Shown one piece after another: positions 4,996-8,518 of a DNA stretch of 8,518 nt. The DNA lies in assembly GCA_022739095.1 (NCBI GenBank), contig JAIJEI010000079.1:1-8518 (forward strand), read 5' to 3'. The notes below the pieces were generated by a model. The model did no database searches. It was not told the DNA's origin and worked only from the letters and a program-made list of their open reading frames with translations. Position 1 is the first letter of the stretch. Each line of letters opens with the position of its first letter. A program made the translations under genes and the position numbers. Origin of the DNA: Bifidobacterium sp. (GTDB lineage Bacteria > Actinomycetota > Actinomycetes > Actinomycetales > Bifidobacteriaceae).

Positions 4996-5073
4996 CAAGA
5001 AAGCCGGGTCCGCCTGCGCGAACCTTGATTATACTTTTAGTATAATCAAGGTTTTCGACAGGGCGGACCCGGC
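4996..5073 (-). terminator. Probable terminator of the topB unit (outer stem of nested palindrome)
   Basis: Arms GGCGGACCCGGC (5062-5073) and gccgggtccgcc (5003-5014) are perfect 12-bp inverted copies. On the minus strand the second arm is followed by TTTCTTG. The structure starts 15 nt past the stop of the gene at 5088-5717. The loop is unusually large (47 nt) because it contains a second palindrome, 5021-5053, that can fold by itself. Confidence 0.6.
5021..5053. promoter_or_regulatory. Operator-like 15-bp perfect palindrome with TATAAT box
   Basis: AACCTTGATTATACT (5021-5035) and its exact inverse (5039-5053) flank three T bases. A consensus -10 box TATAAT occurs on the minus strand at 5033-5028, so transcription would begin near 5021 and reach the HTH gene at 4980. 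By symmetry the same box is present on the plus strand at 5041-5046. The -35 region is poor. A dimeric HTH protein bound here would cover the -10, which fits autorepression by the downstream regulator (inference). Confidence 0.6.
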
Positions 5074-5087
5074 GTTTCCCGGTTTCG

Positions 5088-5717
5088 TCACTCGGTCGGG
5101 GCCGGCGGATTATCGTCGGCCGCGGCCTTGCGCTGCTGGTCGAGCATCTGCTGCTGGACCAGGACGCTGTTGGTCTGGGCCGTGTACTGCTTCTGGGCCA
5201 TGTCCATGCTTTCCTTGTGGCGCTGTCCCTCGACATCGGCGAAGACGAGCCGCTGGATGTTCTGCGCGAGCTGCATGAGCTTGTCCTTCTCCAGGATGGA
5301 CACCTTGACGGTGTTGCGGCCGCCGGCCTGGTTGACGAAGTCAAGCTGCGCGCTCATCGTGTTCGTCAGGTTCGCGGTGGCGAGTACGAGGAACAGGACC
5401 CCCACAAGTGCGCTGTCCTTCATGCAGGCGAGACCCGCGATGAGGAAGATGACGCCCCAGACGAACGAGCCGAGGTTGAACTTCGTGTCGGTGTCCACAG
5501 ACGCGATGTTGCGCAACGGGATCGTCTGCGTGGACGAGCCGAGCGGGATCACGCCCAGGAGGGTGTTCGGGCTCTTGTACTGCACGCGCATGCTGCTCGC
5601 GGCGATGCTGGTCTTGAGCCAGAACAGGATCACCGACGGGCTGAACCGGTCGCCGGTGATGTTGGTCTCCCCCGGCGCGTAGGTGAATTCGGTCATGGTC
5701 TGCTGTGTTTCGGCCAT
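5088..5717 (-). CDS. Membrane protein with PH-like domain and two TM helices
   Basis: This is a 209-residue protein with no signal peptide. Residues about 40-80 (MRVQYKSPNTLLGVIPLG, then TIPLRNIASVDTDTKF) resemble half of a bacterial PH-like domain, with the IPLRNIxSV strand typical of that fold. Two hydrophobic helices (about 84-98 and 102-117) form a tight hairpin, and the second half (LDFVNQAGGRNTVKVSILEK) could complete the PH fold across the membrane insert. A Gln-rich helical tail (165-200) suggests a coiled coil. The ATG at 5717 has AAAGGAAA upstream. It lies 15 nt after topB and is probably co-transcribed, which suggests a role in element maintenance or transfer at the membrane. No specific family name can be given from sequence alone. 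Confidence 0.72.
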   Translation of the reverse strand: MAETQQTMTEFTYAPGETNITGDRFSPSVILFWLKTSIAASSMRVQYKSPNTLLGVIPLGSSTQTIPLRNIASVDTDTKFNLGSFVWGVIFLIAGLACMKDSALVGVLFLVLATANLTNTMSAQLDFVNQAGGRNTVKVSILEKDKLMQLAQNIQRLVFADVEGQRHKESMDMAQKQYTAQTNSVLVQQQMLDQQRKAAADDNPPAPTE

Positions 5718-5732
5718 TTTAGTTTCCTTTCT

Positions 5733-7940
5733 CTAGTGTTTATTGCCGAAGTCGAAGATGACGCCGCGATCCTTGTCGATGACGAGCGAGGCATCGAATT
5801 TGTTGCCCTTCTTCGAGGTGAAGCCCTTCAGGCTGACCTTCTGTCCGGCGAGCAGCCGACGTATGGCGGAGTCGGTGACGGTTTTGCCGGCTACGGTCGT
5901 CCAGGCGCGCCAGCCGCATCCCTCCGTGGCCTTCCACGTGCCGTCGGATTGTTTCTCGCGCCGGTTGGTGGAGCATTGGAACACCTTGCCCGATTTGATG
6001 ACGGGCTTGCCGCAGCGTGGGCATGGGCCGAACGATTCCGTGTTCCGCGTCTTCGTCTGCACGTGGTCCTGCCGGACGGCGGTCTGCGCGTCGGCCGGGA
6101 TGCGCACGGCGAGGTCGCGGAACTCCGTTTCGACCTGCGCGGGGTCAGCGTGGTTGTGTTCGACCTCCGAGAGGCGTCGTTCCATGCCGGCGGTCAATGC
6201 CACGTCCTTGAGCTTCGTGGCGACCACGTCGATCAGGGATCGGCCCTGTTCGGTGGAGCGCAGCTGCTTGCCCTTACGGTCCACGTATCCGGAGTGGACG
6301 AGCTGTTCGATGATGTTCGCCCTGGTGGCGGGCGTGCCGATGCCTCCCGAGTGGGATTCGTCGTCGTCCAATGCGGCCTTGAGCTCCTTGTCCTCCACCC
6401 ATCGGCTGGCGTGTTCCATCGCGGCGAGCAGCGTCGCCTCGCTGAACGGCTTCGGCGGTTTCGTCTGTCCCTCGGACAATGTCGCGCCGCATTGCGGGAC
6501 GGGCGCGATGGAGACCCCGGTGACGAGGTTCGCGGGGATGATGTTGCCCGCAGTCTCGTCATTGTCGTCCTGATCTTCCTGTGGCCCGTCATGTTCGATG
6601 GCGTGCCAGCCGATGGATACGGGCTGGTCGGAACGGCTGGTGAAACGGCATTCGCCTTCGGACAGGAGGCGTCCTTCATCCGGATGCTTTTCGCACCAAT
6701 GCGGGTCGATGTTCGCGACGACGTTCGTCACGTCGTGCACGTAGTCGTCGCCCACGGCTTCCCACATGCGGCGAGCAACGCGGACGAGCACGAGGCGTTC
6801 GTCGTCGCCGAGTTCGTCGAGTGCCGCCTTGTCGGCCTGCATGGTGGGAAGGACGGCGGTGTGGCCGGCGACCTTCGCGTCGTTCACGGTCAGTTCGAGA
6901 CGCGGCCGTTCCGGTTTCGCGGCCGGTTCGATGAAGCCGTTGACGAGACGGTCGCCTTCGGTGAGGCCGCGCAGCGTGTCCAGGTCGTCGTGCGTGATGT
7001 ACTGCGAGTCGGTGCGCGGATACGTGGTAAGACGCTTCTCGTAGAGCGATTGGAGCGCGGCCAGGGTACGGGCGGCGGTCAGGCCGTGCAGCCGGCTCAT
7101 GTCCTTCTGCAGTCCAGTCAGGTCGTACAGGCGGGGCGGCGCGTCGTGCTGCTGCTTGCGTTCGGCCTTGAAGATCGAGAAGGCGAAGTCGTCCGAGTTG
7201 ACGATCCGCAGCAGCGTCTCGGCGTCCTCCCGCTTGTCCAGGCGTTCGCCGGCCAGTTTCCATCCGCCCATCGGGGCGACGACCTTCCAGTACGGTCGGG
7301 CGACATGGCCGGCTATCTGCCGGTCGCGGTCCACGATCATCGCGAGCGTGGGCGTCTGCACGCGGCCGACGGTGAACCTCGCGTTGTAGACGAGGCTGTA
7401 TGCACGTGAAGCGTTCATGCCGATCAGCCAGTCGGCCTTCGCGCGGATCATCGCCGCGTCGGCGAGTCCCTGGTATTCCGTCTCGTCCTTCATGGACGCG
7501 AGGGCGTCGCGGATGGCGTCTTCTTCCAGGCTCGCGACCCACAGGCGTCGCATCGGCTTGGAGACGCCGGCATGCGTCACGATTCTGTGGAAGATGGCCT
7601 CGCCCTCGCGGTCGGGGTCGCACGCGTCGACAAGCATGTCGATATCGTCGCGGCGCATCAGTCCCGCGACGACCTTGTACTGGCGGTCTGCGCCCTTGTC
7701 CCGGCTGACCTTCCATTGCCAGTCGGGTGTCGGGTCGATGGGCAGCGTGTCGAGGCTCCACTTTCCCCAATCGTGATTCTTGTATTCGTCGGGCGCGGCC
7801 AGGTCGACGAGGTGGCCCTGCGCCCAGGTGACCAGATCCCCACCGACCTCGATATAGCCGTCATGCTTTTCCGCATGCCCGCCGAGCGCCTGGGCGATGG
7901 CCTGGCCGACCGAATGCTTTTCGGCGATGATCAATCGCAT
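5733..7940 (-). CDS. topB: DNA topoisomerase III (type IA)
   Basis: This 735-residue type IA topoisomerase passes one DNA strand through a transient break in the other, relaxing negative supercoils and unlinking replication or transfer intermediates. The TOPRIM domain opens the protein: IAEKHS (E7) and DPDREGE (108-114) hold the acidic metal-binding residues. The catalytic tyrosine is Y307 in TYPRTDSQYIT. VGRVQTPTLA (191-200) is another conserved block. Near the C-terminus four cysteines (about 640, 643, 656, 675) form a probable zinc ribbon, followed by a topoisomerase C-terminal repeat (LKGFTSKKGNKFDASLVI). Length and domain order are complete with no lesion. Plasmid- and ICE-borne topB genes are common in conjugative elements of Gram-positive bacteria. 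The ATG at 7940 gives the canonical N-terminus though its ribosome site is weak; it lies 19 nt after the upstream gene and is probably coupled to it. Confidence 0.96.
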   Translation of the reverse strand: MRLIIAEKHSVGQAIAQALGGHAEKHDGYIEVGGDLVTWAQGHLVDLAAPDEYKNHDWGKWSLDTLPIDPTPDWQWKVSRDKGADRQYKVVAGLMRRDDIDMLVDACDPDREGEAIFHRIVTHAGVSKPMRRLWVASLEEDAIRDALASMKDETEYQGLADAAMIRAKADWLIGMNASRAYSLVYNARFTVGRVQTPTLAMIVDRDRQIAGHVARPYWKVVAPMGGWKLAGERLDKREDAETLLRIVNSDDFAFSIFKAERKQQHDAPPRLYDLTGLQKDMSRLHGLTAARTLAALQSLYEKRLTTYPRTDSQYITHDDLDTLRGLTEGDRLVNGFIEPAAKPERPRLELTVNDAKVAGHTAVLPTMQADKAALDELGDDERLVLVRVARRMWEAVGDDYVHDVTNVVANIDPHWCEKHPDEGRLLSEGECRFTSRSDQPVSIGWHAIEHDGPQEDQDDNDETAGNIIPANLVTGVSIAPVPQCGATLSEGQTKPPKPFSEATLLAAMEHASRWVEDKELKAALDDDESHSGGIGTPATRANIIEQLVHSGYVDRKGKQLRSTEQGRSLIDVVATKLKDVALTAGMERRLSEVEHNHADPAQVETEFRDLAVRIPADAQTAVRQDHVQTKTRNTESFGPCPRCGKPVIKSGKVFQCSTNRREKQSDGTWKATEGCGWRAWTTVAGKTVTDSAIRRLLAGQKVSLKGFTSKKGNKFDASLVIDKDRGVIFDFGNKH

Positions 7941-7959
7941 CCCGCATCACATCCGATCA

Positions 7960-8391
7960 TCAGTAGTTGCCGGACGCCCATGCGGGACGTCCGTCGTCCG
8001 AGGTGTCGGGTTCGGCTGCGGGCTCCTGCGGGGCAGTCTCGTCGTTCGCCGCCTGGACGTCGGATCCGGTCGTCTCCGGATCCGATTCGGCGACGGTTTC
8101 CGGTTCGGATTCGGCGGGCGGGGTTTTCCTTCCGGCCGGCGCGGCGACGAGTTCGCCCTTCGCATCGAACGCGATGTTCTTCTCCGTTCCGGTCATCGCC
8201 AGCTTGTCCGCGATCATCGTCCGGCTCATGCCGGGGAACGCCTCCTCGAATTGTCTCGCCGCGTCGCGCAGCGCCTGCGCGCTTTTGCGGAAGTTGTCGA
8301 GGCGGTTGTCGAACTTCTTCGCCGCCGTCTCCTTGCGCTTGAACGACTCGCGTTCGTCGCGCAGGAAGTCGTCCACGTAATCGGATGCCAT
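7960..8391 (-). CDS. Small acidic protein upstream of topB, unknown function
   Basis: I do not recognise a family for this 143-residue protein. The first half (ASDYVDDFLRDERESFKRKE through about residue 60) is highly charged and helical with coiled-coil character, then MSRTMIADKLAMTGTEKN suggests a small helical domain. From about residue 85 it is a disordered acidic Pro/Ala/Glu tail with an internal repeat (ESEPETV and ESDPETT) mirrored at DNA level by repeated ggattcg/ggatccg words. The start at 8391 is preceded by GAAAGGGA at usable spacing; an in-frame ATG at 8421 adding ten residues is possible. It is the first visible gene of the topB unit, so it may be an accessory protein of plasmid or ICE replication or transfer (inference). 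Confidence 0.7.
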   Translation of the reverse strand: MASDYVDDFLRDERESFKRKETAAKKFDNRLDNFRKSAQALRDAARQFEEAFPGMSRTMIADKLAMTGTEKNIAFDAKGELVAAPAGRKTPPAESEPETVAESDPETTGSDVQAANDETAPQEPAAEPDTSDDGRPAWASGNY

Positions 8392-8500
8392 GGTCGTGTC
8401 CCTTTCCAGTCTTGTCTTCATCGGTTCCCGGTCTCGATCCGGCTGGAACCATGTTCACGCGATCGGACACATGCCGGTTTGGACAGTCGGACTCCGCCAG

Positions 8501-8518
8501 GATCACACGCGTGTGATC
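8501..8518. repeat. Perfect 18-bp palindrome at window edge
   Basis: GATCACACGCGTGTGATC is identical to its reverse complement. It lies about 110 nt upstream of the gene at 7960-8391 and may continue beyond the window. Possible operator or recombination site; no partner protein can be named. The 79 bases between it and the next gene (8422-8500) show no convincing promoter or gene. Confidence 0.65.

Noticed and set aside
5217..7409. Very long plus-strand open frame (730 codons)
   Set aside because: It is antisense to topB and its neighbour, which show complete type IA topoisomerase motifs. Long antisense frames are expected in GC-rich genes, and its translation has no recognisable motif.
8450..8460. 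GAACCATGTTC as an SOS/LexA box
   Set aside because: The half-sites are separated by 3 nt, whereas the actinobacterial LexA site has GAAC and GTTC 4 nt apart; no damage gene follows directly.
7931..8506. Minus-strand frame beginning near the edge palindrome
   Set aside because: It overlaps almost all of the acidic protein gene in another frame and gives a low-complexity Arg/Gly-rich product typical of a shadow frame.

Overview
The window reads as accessory, mobile-element DNA of a high-GC Gram-positive, most likely a Bifidobacterium or close actinobacterial relative. That assignment is inferred from the GC-rich third codon positions, the AGGAGG-type ribosome sites and the mix of Fic modules, recombinase remnants and a plasmid/ICE-type topoisomerase III. 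I could not test it by database search.

Left part (1-2150): a recombinase scrapyard. The window opens with the 3' end of a gene whose coiled-coil tail closely matches the tail of a broken tyrosine recombinase at 1307-1699. Between them, on the minus strand, sits an intact-looking Fic toxin/antitoxin pair: a small antitoxin with an SxxxEG inhibitory motif, then a Fic protein with HPFREGNGRTQR, separated by one base. After each recombinase tail comes an AT-rich tract with shared words and an imperfect palindrome of constant geometry, 13-bp arms around a 7-nt spacer. A third such palindrome lies at 1880-1912. At 1987-2040 a perfect ribosome site and ATG lead only into a 13-codon stub, probably the severed start of another gene.

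Middle (2152-3545): an AT-richer orphan gene encodes a two-pass membrane protein. It is followed by a gataccggaatac repeat that also occurs twice in the left part. Then come two gene remnants: a plus-strand fragment of unknown origin, and a minus-strand chimera in which the N-terminus of a type III methyltransferase (Mod, DPPY motif) runs in frame into a helicase piece of the partner restriction subunit (Res).

Right part (3527-8391), all minus strand: in transcription order, an acidic coiled-coil protein, topoisomerase III (topB) and a probable PH-domain/two-TM membrane protein form one unit. It ends at a nested palindrome (5003-5073) whose GC-rich outer stem looks like a terminator and whose AT-rich inner 15-bp palindrome contains a TATAAT box. 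That box probably drives a second unit: an HTH regulator, a 50-residue single-TM protein, a self-inhibited (class II) Fic protein and the Mod::Res remnant. The topB unit suggests part of a conjugative plasmid or ICE. The rest looks like cargo: two Fic modules of different classes and the wreck of a restriction system.
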